From positions 16,572,001 to 16,636,000 of the forward strand of contig JAPQWV010000018.1 of assembly GCA_027422505.1 (NCBI GenBank): a stretch of DNA of 64,000 nt. The letters are read 5' to 3'. Within the stretch, counting starts at the first letter, position 1; each line of letters opens with the position of its first letter. Positions 26,954 to 39,312 of the stretch are shown in pieces. The stretch is from Craterostigma plantagineum (taxonomy: Eukaryota; Streptophyta; Magnoliopsida; Lamiales; Linderniaceae). The translations under genes and the position numbers were made by a program. The notes beneath the pieces were generated by a model that saw only the letters and a list, made by a program, of their open reading frames with translations, had not been told where the DNA came from and did no database searches.

Positions 26954-29809
26954 TTAATCAGACATATAATCCTCAGCTTCTTCACTAAAGTTATTATCAG
27001 CATCATTGTCTTGAACCATCCTTCTCAGCCTACCACCACCACCACTGCCATCATTTCTACTTCTAGTCCCATAATCCTGCAAATCATGCATGTAATAAAG
27101 AAATACACTTCTAACCTATCTATGTATACATATCGAACATGATAACACGCGCGTAAATTGCATACCTCGTCTTCATTTAGTTCCAAAGCAGATACATTTG
27201 GCCGCCTCCTCACAGTCACCTTCTTAGGGACGGGAAAATGTTCGGTCTCCTCGGTCGATTTTCCATCCCTTGCTCTCTTTTTCCTTAAAATGAGCTTAGT
27301 GGGGAGCGGCTGCATAAACAAGACGTAGAATTCATTCGAATGGATATTTACGGACTAAAAAAGCTTGACTTGGAAAGAAGGTTTAAAACCAACCAAGTAT
27401 CTTGCTTCTGAGTCACCGAAAGTCACAAGGTAAGTGTCTGGATCATCCACCTTATCGCCACGCACATCCCAGTGATATTCTCGTACCCATGAATATAAGA
27501 TATCTTCATTTTCATCATATATGTCCTTCTCGAGCTGTAACAGTTATCCAAGAAATGATGACTAAGTTGAGCATACTTGATGATTGATTTAGGGTTTGGT
27601 GTGTGGGGAATACTTGGTACCTCATCAACCGAAGGCACCATGTAAGCCAAAAATTTATCACGGTTCTCTGCATCTGAGCTGGAGGAACCATAGCTTCTCA
27701 TTATTGCCTGCAAGTAATCGAGGAATGGAGAAACGGAATCAGCATGAATCTAATCATAAGAAAAGCTTTAATATGAAATATGACGTTAATAGCACTTACT
27801 CTCTTTTCATGCTCATCACGATCTGATGCACTTAGTTTTCGGTAGATTTCCGAGTCTGCAGTTGGAGCACTATCGAAATTTGCTAGGACAAACTGGTCAT
27901 CATAACGGTCAAAATACGGCAAGAGCGGAAGAACCCTTCTTGGTTGTAGTCGTGGATCTGTCGCATGGACAGGTTTGGACTTGCAGGCCTCAAAAGAAGC
28001 TGAAATGTCCCTAATTTGCCTATCCCTGGATAAAGATAACTTCTCTAAGTCCATTCATGAACATAACACGTCGGTTCTTTTTCAATGGCCTCAACATAAG
28101 AACACCAACCTATCATTGAGATTGTCCAAGAGATCCTTATCTCGAGCTTCCCGCAATTCTTTTGCTTGCTTCTCAGTCAAAGACTGTAAGTAAATATCAA
28201 AATAATCTAATTCAGCTCCCGGCATTTCGACTTTAAAAATTACAAAGGGAAAATGAAACAGAACCTGCTTAGATGACTCCATACTGATTGGAGATATGTA
28301 CTGAGTTTTAACCAGCCAGGAGACACCTTTGTCAGTGGGTCTCTCTTTCCTTTTTATGCCATTTGCTTTAATTGGTGTTATAGGCTCATCATCGCGCAAT
28401 AACTCCACATCCTCAGGGTCAAGGGTAAGCTTCTGGCCCTTAGGAGGACTGCTTGCATTAAGGGACTTATGTTTAAACAAAAAATACACGTCCAGTAAAG
28501 AGGAAGACGATTTAGTCACAAAAAGAAGATTACTTGTATACACTCAGATCAAGAAGGTCAAGTGGAATTCCAAGATCTGGCTCCACATACAGTTGAGGCT
28601 TCCAAGTTTTCTCCAATGATGTAATTTGATATTTGCAATATCTGCAGAAGCACAATAAATACGGTCTCAGCGTAGAGGAGTGACTGTGTAAAGCTTCCAT
28701 TATTGAAACTTTCGTCGGTCATATAATTTAGGTGCAATGTGAAGTCACATACCGATCAGGATCTCGCTTCAATGCCAAAAGCTTGAACTTTGCAGACGGA
28801 TCAGGAAGTTCATTGTGAAACCTGAAAATTGAATTTCGATTACGCACAAATGGAATATCTTTCACATCCATTTCTACTCTACTTACAACCATGGGCACAC
28901 GTTATTCACACCAGATGTTAGTTTGGCATAGTTCAATAATCGTAGATAGCAAAATAAAATGAAGATAGTTAGACAATTACGGTAACATGCCAAAAAACAC
29001 CAACCGGAACAAACAACTCGGAAATCGGCAAGAATAACGATCGCGACAGAGAAACATAAAAAACACATTGAACAAACACCTAACACCCACTTTAGCTTGC
29101 AGATAAAAGTAGTTGGCTTCTTCAATCGATTCTCAACCCTATCGCCACTTAGCAATGGCGCAGAAGAACCACTCCTCTTGTCACCCATGTGCTGGGAGTC
29201 GCTAATCGAACCATGGCCTCCTTTAGTTGGCTTTTCAAGAGCCTTATTTTTATGCTCTCTCAATTTCTGCTGCTTCAATTTCTCTTCTTGCTTCATCTTC
29301 TCGTACTCCCTCCTCTTCCTCAATCTCCTCTCTTCCTCCGTCTCCGTTCGACGCTCATTCCTCTTATTCCCACTAGACGGCATGGGAGGTTTTTTACTGT
29401 GATCTTTCTTGGCAGAAGGAAGTGGCGGAGGCGAAGAGGGCTGAGGTGGTGGAGGCGGAGGCGGTGGAGAAGAAGGCGGCGGAGGCGGCAGTGAAGGTGG
29501 CGGTGGTGGTGGTTGAGGCTGATTTTGCTTCTGATTATGATTGAATGGTGGGTATTGAGATGTCGGCTGGTAGTACATGGAAGGAGGAGGCGGCGGCGGC
29601 TGATAGGGTAAGGGTTGTTGCTGAGGTGGCATCTGGGTGTAGCTTTGCTGTGATGACTGGTAATTAGGGTTCTGAGCAAAATTAGGATTGCTAGCATGCC
29701 AACTCGAGCCGCCATGAGGCGGCGGAGGTGGCGGCAAACTGTTCTGATTAGGCGGAGGTGGAGGGAAGTTCGACTGCGGCGGCGGGTGCAATGGTCTGTA
29801 AGATGCCAT
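26954..29809 (-). CDS. ELF7: PAF1 complex subunit PAF1 / ELF7
   Basis: ELF7 is the plant PAF1 protein. The PAF1 complex rides on RNA polymerase II, promotes H3K4 and H3K36 methylation and H2B ubiquitination, and in Arabidopsis is needed for FLC expression. Ten exons keep phase: 29809-29091, 28821-28753, 28641-28534, 28451-28265, 28183-28110, 28025-27800, 27707-27621, 27534-27394, 27309-27166 and 27076-26954, giving 625 residues. The start MASYRP matches the family, so the ATG at 29890 is rejected. The N-terminal 150 residues are Pro/Gln-rich with long proline runs. A basic coiled-coil stretch follows (ERRLRKRREYEKMKQEEKL). The Paf1 domain shows FHNELPDPSAKLKLL, LDPEDVELLRDDE, KERPTDKGVSWLVKTQYIS and a SYSWVREYHWDVRGDK region. 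The C-terminus is acidic (FSEEAEDYMSD). Confidence 0.95.
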
Positions 29810-30180
29810 TAGGTGTTGCTGAGAACAACACTGCTCGTACACGAATCGATTAGGGGTAACCCTTCCGTAGGATTTGACGAAGCTCCACAAGCTTGCGATC
29901 GACGATTCAGTGCATATTCAAATCGTGATTGAAAGATCTCGGCTCGACGGTAATTTCAAACGATTTTGGGGGATTACCTCTGTCAAGTACGATGAATGAC
30001 CTCTGATTAGGCGGTTGAAAACAGGCGGTTCTGCTCACGCCGGAGTATCGAGTGGAAATGTTTCGGAAATTTGGGATTCTGATTCTTGATTTCAACCCTA
30101 ATCTCTGTTCGGTAATTTTAGTCGGAAAGACAGTCTTTCGGCAGCCACATTTATTTTGTATAAACATGTACATAACAAGT

Positions 30181-30253
30181 GCCCGTCTAGCTCAGTTGGT
30201 AGAGCGCAAGGCTCTTAACCTTGTGGTCGTGGGTTCGAGCCCCACGGTGGGCG
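30181..30253 (+). tRNA. trnK-CUU: tRNA-Lys (CUU)
   Basis: The 73-base cloverleaf starts GCCCGTC and ends GGTGGGC plus discriminator G. It shows the A box TAGCTCAGTTGGTAGAG, an anticodon loop CTCTTAA between stems CAAGG and CCTTG, and the B box GGGTTCGAGCC. T-runs downstream (from about 30260) serve as Pol III terminators. It lies about 370 bases upstream of the ELF7 start, divergently oriented. No intron is present. Confidence 0.97.
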
Positions 30254-31057
30254 TAATTATTTTTATTTTTTAATACAAAAAGAAAAATATATTATGGGCT
30301 CAATTGGACTTCCAGTAGCTGACTGAGCCCATTCATTAGGCCTTTTCACTGTACATTTGTGTTGGAGATCCATGCTGGCGAAATATTAATTTCTTAATTT
30401 GTCCAACGGGCTACTGATCGAAGACGAAGACAATGATTGCAAACCATCGAAGACGAGCTTGAGCTGGGTAAAAGTAATCGCTCTTGTGTTATGTCAAAAC
30501 GTGTTTCTGGCAATTTTGGCTTTTTGTTCCAAGTGTTGAAGGGAGGAATCCTATTGTGCTGGATTTTTTGATTGCTCTAGCTCTTGATTAAGAAAAAAAA
30601 TTGCCGCTAGTTGATGCGATTGATGGTGTTGCTGCTACTTACGCCTCGGTATGCGCATGCTTTAAATCAGTGGTCGACTTCCACAATTTCTTTTAAGGTA
30701 AATTGCTTTGATCGCCTTCTCCTATCGTTCAGCAAATATCTGTGATATGAAGAGCATTGGCCTGGCAGCTGATGCCTCCTAATACAGGTGCTTTCTATTG
30801 ATTCCGCAGATCTATTTCCCTGTCTCTGCGTGTGTGTTGTGTGCTAGCTGAATGACGTGCAAATTCATGCAATATGTGTAGGGATAACTCTGATACAGTA
30901 TGACTGATCAGATCAGATCATTATAATTACACGAAAAAGAAAAGTCGAATCTAGGAACTTGCTAAAAATCATCTATGCTTGACCTTTTTCCATATGAATG
31001 TATATGCGCATCTGGTCCCATTTCCGGGAAGCTAGTCATTTGTCTCTGCTGATTTAT
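30254..31057. other. Intergenic, no gene seen
   Basis: The stretch lies between the tRNA gene and the RopGEF stop and should include the RopGEF 3' UTR. It holds no convincing open frame, repeat or RNA gene. Confidence 0.5.
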
Positions 31058-32618
31058 CTAGTGACGTGCTGTTGGACTTCTCGTACCGCCTAGCTTCTCT
31101 ATGTAAGATATTCTTGTACTGGCAATGATACTAGTTGGTTTGCTCATGGGCTTTGTCTCAACTTCATCGTTCGAGTCCTTCTTTGCGTCTGAGTCTCCGC
31201 TGTCTAAGTTCCATCCCATGAAATCCAATAATGTCATTGAATTGTTAGGCGTTGTTTCTGTTTCGTCTTTAGGACTAGGAAATTTCTCGGCCATAGGCTT
31301 CTCTCTTAGCAGCGATCTCTTCTTATCTGTATTTGATGGATTTCTTGCTAAAACATCTGCTTGCATTATATCTTCTATCCTTGACGAGACCGTGAAGGCT
31401 AGGCTTTCTATGATTCTCGAATAACTCTCGAGAAACGCTTGCCCCACATCCTGCAATAAGATGTGGCACGAAAAGTTCATTTCGTAAAGAAAAAAATCTT
31501 TCATATCCAATTAGATTACGATAGGTGTTTATTACTCTGTTATATTGTATCTTGGTGATGTCTAGATCGGACTGAGGAAGTCCTGGAAATCTATGTTTCA
31601 ATATCAGCAGAATTGTCTCTGCTCTGTCTTCGAAAACCTCTCTCTTTTCCGTACTAATACCCGAACTCCAAGAAGATTTACTGTCTTTTGCGTGCATTTT
31701 CCTTCTCCATATGACGACCGACGCCTCGATTTTATTCTTGAGATCCAAAATCTTGTGCTCCGACGATAAGTCTAGCGTTTGTAGAAAATAATCGGGATCG
31801 AAGAAATCGTCTGTGATGCTCTTGTAGATTGAATCCCCTAGACTTGCTCTACCGTTCTGCTCGTAGATTCACATGACAAATAAAAAATAATAAAAGAAAG
31901 AGTTTTGTAATAACACCCTTCACCTAAAAGATTATGGTCATTCAACGTGGTATCAGAGCTCGTGGACCAAGGATGTCTTGGGTACAAATACTCTCAACCA
32001 CCCAGTGGAAATTACACGTCTAAGTCTATATTTTGAATCAGCATAGACGTGAAGGGACTTATTGGAAATAAAATGTATAAACCTCCAAAGCTTAAGCTTT
32101 CAGTTCAGGTGAAGTGGTCATTCGCTCGACACTATTTTTCGTCTAAATTCATTTCGTACCTTGGGAAGCGCCTCTATGTAGCACTCGGGGATTTCCATTT
32201 CGGACAAGACCTGAGCGTTTATGGCCATAGCAGCCTTCAACACTTGATTAACCGAATCTTTCTGGCACTGAAGCCACTTTCTTGTAACCTCGGACAAGCC
32301 GTTAACTGGGACTTTGGGCGTTGGTATCCACCACTTGTCGTCTTTCCTTTGGTCCTTTTTGTCCGAACTCTTTTCGTAGTAGAACTCGGTCTGGTCTTTG
32401 AAGTTGTCCAAACAGTCCTATTAGTCGTAATCCCCGTAGTAAAAACACATCATCAATAGTTGATGTAGTGAATCGTAATTTGATTATGTAGTGTTCTCCT
32501 TACTAAAAGCATGGCGTCGAGTTTGCGCAAGGCTGGTATGTTCATTTGGAGATCTGTTCTTTGCTTTGTTGTCATAATCTGTCACAATAGTGTTGTAAAA
32601 AGTTGCTCTATATATCTA

Positions 32619-32688
<70 letters not shown>

Positions 32689-33216
32689 AGAGAAAGAGAC
32701 CTCCATAGTGTTGCCATCTTTGGACTTCTGCTTAGAAGGAACAAGCTCAACAATGTAATCTGTGACTGATAAGAGCCAATCAATCTCTTTCTTCCACCTT
32801 ATCTTAGTCTCTGGCGCCATGGGCTCTAATTTCTTCTGTTCTCCAAATGCAGAAGCTAATGAAATCCATACATTTAATTTTTTTTTCAATTGTTGGCTGC
32901 AATGTAGAGGAATCGTATTGAAATATGATCTTAGGGAATGTTATTACCTGCTAAGTTTGTGATTGCATTGGACAAAGCTAATGCTGAGGAAACTCCTTTT
33001 CCGCCGCCGGACATATCTTCGCCAAGGAGCAGTTTTGCAAATTTTTCCTTCATCATTTCGACGTCTACCCGAAAAATAAATATCATGAATCTTATATTTC
33101 TGCTGATTAATTTAGGGAAATTAATGTTTTGTATCCTTGCCTGAAGTTGATCGCCCGCTCGCCTGAGAATTGGCCCAATTATCCTCTTCCATTGCTCCCA
33201 CCATTTTGTGTTTCAT
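31058..33216 (-). CDS. ROPGEF: Rop guanine nucleotide exchange factor (PRONE), RopGEF12-like
   Basis: RopGEFs activate ROP/RAC small GTPases at the plasma membrane, often downstream of receptor kinases in tip growth and polarity. Seven exons keep phase: 33216-33141, 33064-32948, 32855-32701, 32578-32504, 32417-32160, 31856-31536 and 31450-31058, giving 464 residues. The N-terminus is only about 25 residues. The PRONE domain starts at [20 protein letters not shown] and shows [18 protein letters not shown], the [18 protein letters not shown] block, [14 protein letters not shown] and [20 protein letters not shown] Ser/Asp-rich C-terminal tail of about 100 residues follows, the position of the autoinhibitory region in relatives. 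Intron 1 uses a GC donor, intron 3 carries an (AT)n(AG)n microsatellite and intron 5 carries a retroelement remnant. A RopGEF12-type identity is inferred from neighbours (ELF7, HSP70-14/15). Confidence 0.93.
31915..32125 (+). mobile_element. TRIM/copia-like remnant in RopGEF intron 5
   Basis: TGGTATCAGAGC at about 31950-31961 is the initiator-Met primer binding site of many plant LTR elements. It is preceded by an LTR-like end (ATGGTCATTCAACG). About 165 bases later a second LTR-like end follows (TCCAAAGCTTAAGCTTTCAG, then AAGTGGTCATTC). The arrangement looks like the inner part of a miniature LTR retrotransposon with a truncated first LTR. The polypurine tract and outer borders cannot be fixed. 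Confidence 0.5.
32617..32690. repeat. (AT)n(AG)n microsatellite in RopGEF intron 3
   Basis: A TA dinucleotide run passes directly into an AG run. On the gene strand this is a CT-run immediately downstream of the exon 3 donor at 32700. Its length is likely to vary between individuals. Confidence 0.95.
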
Positions 33217-33752
33217 TATTTTCTCTGAAAAATTTCAATGTCGAAATAAAAACTGTGGTCTGACCACAGAATTTGTGTAACAAAAACGAAGGAGAGAAGG
33301 CTCAAGTTCCTCTCCTCTCGTAGAATTGTGGAATGTATAAAAAAGAGATGGAGAGGCAAAGACACGGAAAAAGTTTCTCAATAATCCAAAGGATGATTGT
33401 TTATGCTATGGAAGATTTTTATTTTTCTTTCCTTTGGCTTTTTTCTCTTGGTAATTAAGTGTTAGGAGAACGTGGGGTGCTTGTTAGAGAGAAGGCAAAT
33501 TAATTAATTAGAGTTGTCAAATCATATAAAATCTTTGACAGAGTATAACATTCGTCTTTTGGCTATTAACTACATCGAGATAATTGGATAAAATGGCTGT
33601 TTTTATGTTTCGATTACATAATTAATTTAATTGAGTCAATTGGGATGGGCGGGTCGCCGGGTCGAACTTACTAATCAATTGGTTTTAATGGGTTGGGTGT
33701 GGGCTTTCCACAGGTAAATTTTCTTAGTTTTATTTCTTATGAAAAACAATTA

Positions 33753-33982
33753 CTCCCTCCGTCCAGTAACTTTTGTACTTATTACTAAATCGGGCGTCCC
33801 ACTATCTTTTGTACATTTCCATATTTAGTAAAAAACTATCACACAAACAATATAATAATATTAAATATTCTTAAAAGACGTGTCACACCACACACCTTTC
33901 TACTTCTATATTATTAAAATATTTAGTTTCTTAAAACCCGTGCCGAAATCCAAATGTACATATCTTATAGGGACGGAGGGAG
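33753..33982. mobile_element. Stowaway-like MITE (Tc1/mariner)
   Basis: The 230-base element starts CTCCCTCCGTCC and ends GGACGGAGGGAG, the classic Stowaway termini, with TA on both sides as target duplication. It lies in the shared upstream region of RopGEF (-) and the LEA-2 gene (+). Confidence 0.95.
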
Positions 33983-34148
33983 TAATATAAAACGTCATAG
34001 TCGCCAATGGTCCAGCAACTACCAAAAGCGGAAAGGAACCAATAAAAGCGTGTAGCTACGTCATTTTTCCGCCGTACCTTCGCCGCCCTACATCTCCGGC
34101 GACTCCCTCCGAAGAGCAAAATAACGAAAGGAGGAGAAGGGAAGAAAA

Positions 34149-35052
34149 ATGACAGCTGGCGGGAAACCATCCGAAGCCACATCGTCGTCGTACTACCAGC
34201 CGCTTCTCCCGCCGGCGCCGCCGCAATACATCATCATTCTCCCCCTGTACCCCCTCCGCCTCCTCCGGCGACGCCGATCGAATTTCCTCCGTCCAATCGT
34301 CGTCGCGACGGCGGTTTTTCTCCTGGCCGCCGCTGTCTACCTATTTTTCCCATCGGACCCCGAGGTTTCCGTCGTCGGACTCTCCCTCGACCGCCTGCAC
34401 TTCCACACCGCCCCCCAAATCTCCGTCGACGTAACCCTGCGCGCGAAGATTCAGGTGCGTAATAGAGATTTTTACTCAGTTGATTACGATCAGCTCGCCG
34501 TTCAGATTGGGTACAGAGGGGAGAACCTAGGGTATATGACGTCACGCGGTGGGGAAATCAAAGCGAGGGGGAAGTCGTTCGTGGAAGCGACGATTACCGT
34601 GGATGGTGCTGAGGTTTTGGGAGACCTGATATTCTTCTTGGAAGATCTGGCCAAGGGTGAGATGAAGTTCGATACGGTGTCAGAGGTGAAGGGGGAGATT
34701 GGGCTGTTCTTCTTCGACTTGCCATTTAAGGTAGACCTAATATCTTCCATCAAATAGCGTGTTGATTCATTGATCTGCTTGCTTAATCAGTGCGAAACCT
34801 CCTCAATCACTTGCTGAAAGAGATGCACTCGGCCATGACGGATCAATGGCGTGCTGCAGATTACATGAAAACTGCTCTGTTCTGCGAAAATGTTGCCCGT
34901 GATTTTAGTTCTTGCAGCTGCTGAATTTAATGACCATTAAAGCCGATAAGCTATATACGGGCGATCTTTTTCAGGTGAAGGGATCATGTGAAGCCATCGT
35001 AAACACACGCAATCAGACTATCACGCAACAAAACTGCTACCCTCAGCTCTAA
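34149..35052 (+). CDS. LEA-2 / NHL-type single-pass membrane protein
   Basis: The gene has two exons, 34149-34730 and 34975-35052, giving 219 residues. The N-terminus is proline-rich and cytosolic with a basic stretch (LRLLRRRRSNFLRP) just before one membrane segment (about residues 53-72, VVATAVFLLAAAVYLFF). The rest is an LEA_2 (WHy-like) domain, with LSLDRLHFHTAPQISVDVTL, IQVRNRDFYSVDYDQL and a C-terminal VKGSCEAIVNTRNQTI. Reading through the donor at 34731 would give a stop after eight unrelated residues, whereas splicing restores the conserved Cys-containing end, so the spliced model is chosen. Relatives include NDR1/HIN1-like proteins and poorly characterised LEA-2 proteins. The exact function is unknown. 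Confidence 0.88.
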
Positions 35053-35307
35053 GGTAAGCCCCAGGGAAACCTAACATTACAACTGATGATTTGGTGAAAT
35101 TACAGCACGTTGAGACTAACAATGTTTGGTTTTAACCTATGACTGGAATGAAAAAAGCAAAAACTTTGCGAACTTTTCTTTTCGGAGCATAGTTATACTT
35201 GCAGATTGTGCCATTTATATATTTTGACTGAGTTTGATTGGGAAGATTCGAGATCACCCATTCGCCGAACCTTCCAAAGAAAGAGAGTGATTCGTGGATT
35301 ATGTTTA

Positions 35308-36313
35308 GGATTAATTCCTTATCAGTCCCTCTCAAAGTTTAAACTTCCTCTTAAATACCATTCGAATTATTTCCTTAAAAGTACCTATCTGAAAATTTAT
35401 TCATCTGCAGTACCTAAAAAGGTCTTTTCAGCGTTAAAAAGACGAAAATACCCCTGTCTCACATATTCCATTGAAGTTGAATAAATTATTTCACATGAAT
35501 TATACCAACAAAACTTGTTATTATACCAATAAAATTGAAATTATACCAGAAACTTATAGAAATTATACCAAATGTTCGAACATTATACTATGTTATTATA
35601 ATTCGAATTTTATAAAATGAAATTGGACATTATACCAACTGATTATGCTATTATACTAGAAATTATGGAAATTGCACCATTTGTTTTCGTAATTATACCA
35701 ATAAATAAAGGTATTATAATTTATACAAAAAATGAGGCATTATACCTACTGATTCTGCTATTATACCATAAATTGAGGAGATTATACCATCTATTTTCGT
35801 TATTATACCAATAAATATTGTTATTTTAATTTTATACAACGAAATTGAATTATATACCAACTAATTTTTGCAATTATGCCATAAATTGTGGAAAATATAC
35901 CATACATTATCGTTATTATACTATCTATCTCAGTTATTATACCAACAAATAAAGTTATTTTAATTTACAGCAAAATTGGAGATTATACCAACTAATTTTA
36001 CTATTATACCAGAAACTGAGTAAATTATACAATCTGTTAGGTTAATTCTGCTGGTATAATAACGATAACAGTTGGTATAATTTTCAATTTAACATTATTT
36101 TGTTGGTATAATGAGAATAACAGTTGGTATAATAATCAGAATAATTGGTATGATGCCCAATTTAATATCAGGAAAGGGTGTTTCCGTCCGTTCACTGTTT
36201 AGGGGTATTAAACACACAACTTTTTGCAGATGAATACTTAACAGGAAGATTTTTTCGTAGGGGTACTGAATAGGAAGTTTAGTTTTTGACAGGGCCTGAT
36301 AAGGAATTTACCC
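35308..36313. mobile_element. Foldback MITE copy 1 (TTATACCA family), 9-bp TSD
   Basis: The element begins GGATTAATTCCTTATCAG and ends in the inverted form CTGATAAGGAATTTACCC. The flanking nine bases are TTATGTTTA (35299-35307) and TTATTTTTA (36314-36322), eight of nine identical. The interior is made of TTATACCA/TGGTATAA words with a polarity change near 36040, so the whole folds back. It has no coding capacity. The target duplication size points to a Mutator-type transposase. Confidence 0.85.
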
Positions 36314-36322
36314 TTATTTTTA

Positions 36323-37321
36323 CAGTATTGTTCTGCTTTATAGTGTGTTGCCCCTTCCTTTATGGTATGTGTATGTGTACTTAGGGGTATGTAATCTAAC
36401 CTGCATTTGGACAATTCTTCTATCCTGTTCATATCAAATTCTTGATATTATCGGAATCGTAGATAACTTTGGATATCAATTAGAAAAGCATCTTAGAGTA
36501 CCAAGTAAAAAATATTTTCCGATTTTGAGTTTTAATAATAATTCCATAATATAATGTACATATGTTCAAATTTATATAAAAAAAATAGTTTTTTTCACTA
36601 CTACCGCCAAAAGTCGATTGGTAGCTAGGAATCCATAGTTCATAGAACTTCAGTAACATTACTGTCCATAGTTAAGTTGTTAATAAGCGTAAAGGTCACC
36701 TAAATTATATAGGGTGCTAGTATTGGTGGGACCCCTCTAACGGGTGAAAAGATCCTTAGAAATTTGGAGAAGTTATTTACTCATTGCTACAAATAACTGG
36801 ATGCATCAACAATTATACTTTAATCTTTTTAATATCATTAATCTCCACGTTACAATTATACAATGTTAAATAAAAGTCGGTCATTTTCATCTCCCTGACT
36901 AAATAGATAAGAAAAATGACATATCATCTCCATGACTTACAATTCATAGTTAACTAAACACATTTTAATATCTTAATGTATCATATTAATATTTATTTTT
37001 AATAAAAAATTAAGTAGAATATAAATATTTCTTTATATGTCATTTTTTTCTACAATATACACAAGAAATTACATGACCAAGTAAAATAAAATAAATAATC
37101 ATAGTGTAATATGACAGAAAAAATTTAATATAATAGAATTTTATCTTTTGTATATGTTTTTATATTTTGCGTATACACATTTATATTTGTATATAGATTT
37201 TATGTTAGTTGAGAATCTTTAGAAGTTTATATCGATAATGATTTAGTTTATTCTAATTAAAGGTAATAAAATTACGGGAAACGCCATTATACTCGAAATA
37301 TTATATTACGTCACTAGTTCA
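36323..37321. other. AT-rich intergenic, no gene seen
   Basis: About 1 kb with no supported gene. Only short chance frames are visible. Confidence 0.5.
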
Positions 37322-39302
37322 CCCTCCCAAACGGCGTTCATCCCAAGACGGCGAATTACAGATAATCTTCTTCTCGCTCGGGAACTTTGTCATGGCTATA
37401 GGAACTCCCACCTCCCGCCTCGTGCTCTGTTGAAAGTCGACCTAGCAAATGCTTACGATAAAGTTGAGTGGTCATTTATTGTTGCGGCCTTGGAAGCTAT
37501 GAATTTTCATCCCACCTTCGTTCATTGGATTCGATGCTGCCTCACCTCCACTTTTTTCTCCCTCAATATTAATGGCTTCATGGAGGGATGTTTTGCGGGT
37601 AAACGTGGGTTACGGCAGGGTGACCCAATTGCACCTTACCTTTTTACGATTGTCATGGAGGTCTTCTACAGTATTCTTCAGTCCGTTATATCTAGGTCTG
37701 TGGGGTTCAGATACCACTGACGATGTGAAGCCTCATCCGTGGCCCTTTTCTCATTTGCTGATGATATTCTCCTTTTTAGCCATGCTGATGCTGCTTCGAT
37801 AACCGTATTGCGTGATGCCCTTAGGCGCTTTGGGCGCTGTCTAGGCTTCAAGCCAACCCATCTAAGAATGAGATGTTTTTATCAAAGCGAGAGGGGTCTC
37901 TTGCATCATTGCTCCAGTCGATCACGGGTTTCCATCTCGGCCAACTACCTGTTCGTTATTTGGGCTGCCACGCATTCCTTTGAGACTCACGTTGCAAGAC
38001 TGCCATCCGCTGTTGACTACGTCGACAGGCGCTTGGGCTCCTGGCTGAAACGATCACTGTCCTATGCCGGCCGCGTTCAGCTTATTCGTTCGGTCTTGTC
38101 TGCAGTTCACATCTATTGGTCTGGGGCTTTCTTTCTCCCCAAGGGCGTGATCAAGGAATTGGAGGCGAAGATGTGGCGCTTCATGTGGGACTTTTCGGCG
38201 GCCAAAGTCGCATTGGTTGATTTTTATCGCCCTCGTGCTGAAGGGGGATTAGCGATTCGCTCGATCGAGATGACAACTGGGCATTAATGCTTAAACAACT
38301 GTGGAGTATTTTGGAGCATGACACTACATCTATTTGGACCCAATGGCTTTATGACACGCGTCTTCGACACAAATTCCTTTGGATGGTTAGTATTTCCGCT
38401 ACAACCTCATGGAGCTGGCGTAAGCTCTTAAAGCTTCGGCCTCTTTTACGATCTCTTACTCGATTCAAGATTGACGATGAAGCTTCGATCTGGCTTTGGT
38501 TTGATCATTGGATGACGGCTCCCCCCCCCCCCCCTCATCGAGCGTTTTCCCTGGGGGGCCCTTGCTCTGGGATTGACCTAGGATTCTATGCTTGCCACGG
38601 TGATCTCTCATGTGGGTTGGAGGGAGCTGGCCTTCTCCTTCTCGGTTGACTTCGGAGTTCCTTACTTTCGGCCCCTCTCTCCTGCCATGCCACCCACTAT
38701 CCCGCAACACCATCATCTGGACCGGTTCGAGCGACGGCCACTTGACTACGGTTTCAGCTAGGGATGCACTATGTCGTCACCATGATCGTGTTGTATGGGC
38801 TGCGCCCTCTTTGGTGGTGCTTTGCACATTCCTCATCATGAATTCATCCTTTGGCTGGCCATACGCGATCGACTCTCCACCAGAGATAAGGCTTGGGTGG
38901 CTCATCGAGCTGACTCCACCTTCTGCAACCCTCTGCGATTCGGGGCTGTGAGTCTGTGAACCATCTTTTCTTTGAGTGCCATTCTCGAGACGTTTCCTCC
39001 GCCTTCGACGGAAGACCCGTTGGAGTTGGCCGTTTCGTGATTGACATCGTGGTATTTCTTGTGCGTCTATTCGATGGCGTGGGAGTCACCTTTCCAACCT
39101 GGTGTCGCGACACCTACTTGCCTCACTGGTTTATCATATCTGGTTGGAACGGAATCGGCGATGGCGGGATAATCGGTTTGGCACACTTGAGCGGCTGCCT
39201 GAAGAGGTGGTTCGCCTTGCTTGCCTACGCCTGTTGATTATGTATTCACGATTCGCTTTTCAGCTTTTAGCGTTACGTAGACTTTGGCCTATAGTTTGGT
39301 GA
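37322..39302 (+). pseudogene. LINE (L1-type) fragment: reverse transcriptase and zf-RVT
   Basis: The fragment starts inside the non-LTR reverse transcriptase (ITDNLLLARELCHGY) and continues with VDLANAYDKVEWSF, GLRQGDPIAPYLF and, after a frame change, the FADDILLFSH catalytic motif near 37745. Downstream pieces include an ISANYLFVIWAA-type thumb region, GRVQLIRSVLSA and MWRFMW. The zf-RVT finger (NHLFFECHS) is near 38960, followed by a C-terminal tail to 39302. Frame changes occur near 37720, 37900, 38290 and 38650. A run of 12 C lies at 38521-38532. The endonuclease half is absent, as expected for a 5'-truncated copy. Confidence 0.88.
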
Positions 39303-39312
39303 TTTCTTTCAT

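Noticed and set aside
29097..29715. Long frames opposite ELF7 exon 1
   Set aside because: They are mirror frames of the proline-rich coding exon, with low-complexity Arg/His/Leu composition.
29810..29890. Upstream start for ELF7 at 29890
   Set aside because: The conserved family start is MASYRP at 29809; the upstream residues look like 5' UTR.
31950..31961. TGGTATCAGAGC as part of a tRNA gene
   Set aside because: It is the complement of a tRNA 3' end (primer binding site); no cloverleaf is present.
34731..34757. Unspliced end of the LEA-2 gene (VDLISSIK)
   Set aside because: A GT donor at 34731 and an acceptor at 34974 restore the conserved Cys-containing family C-terminus in phase.
37322..39302. 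Host reverse-transcriptase-like gene
   Set aside because: Several frameshifts, 5' truncation and zf-RVT end show a dead LINE.
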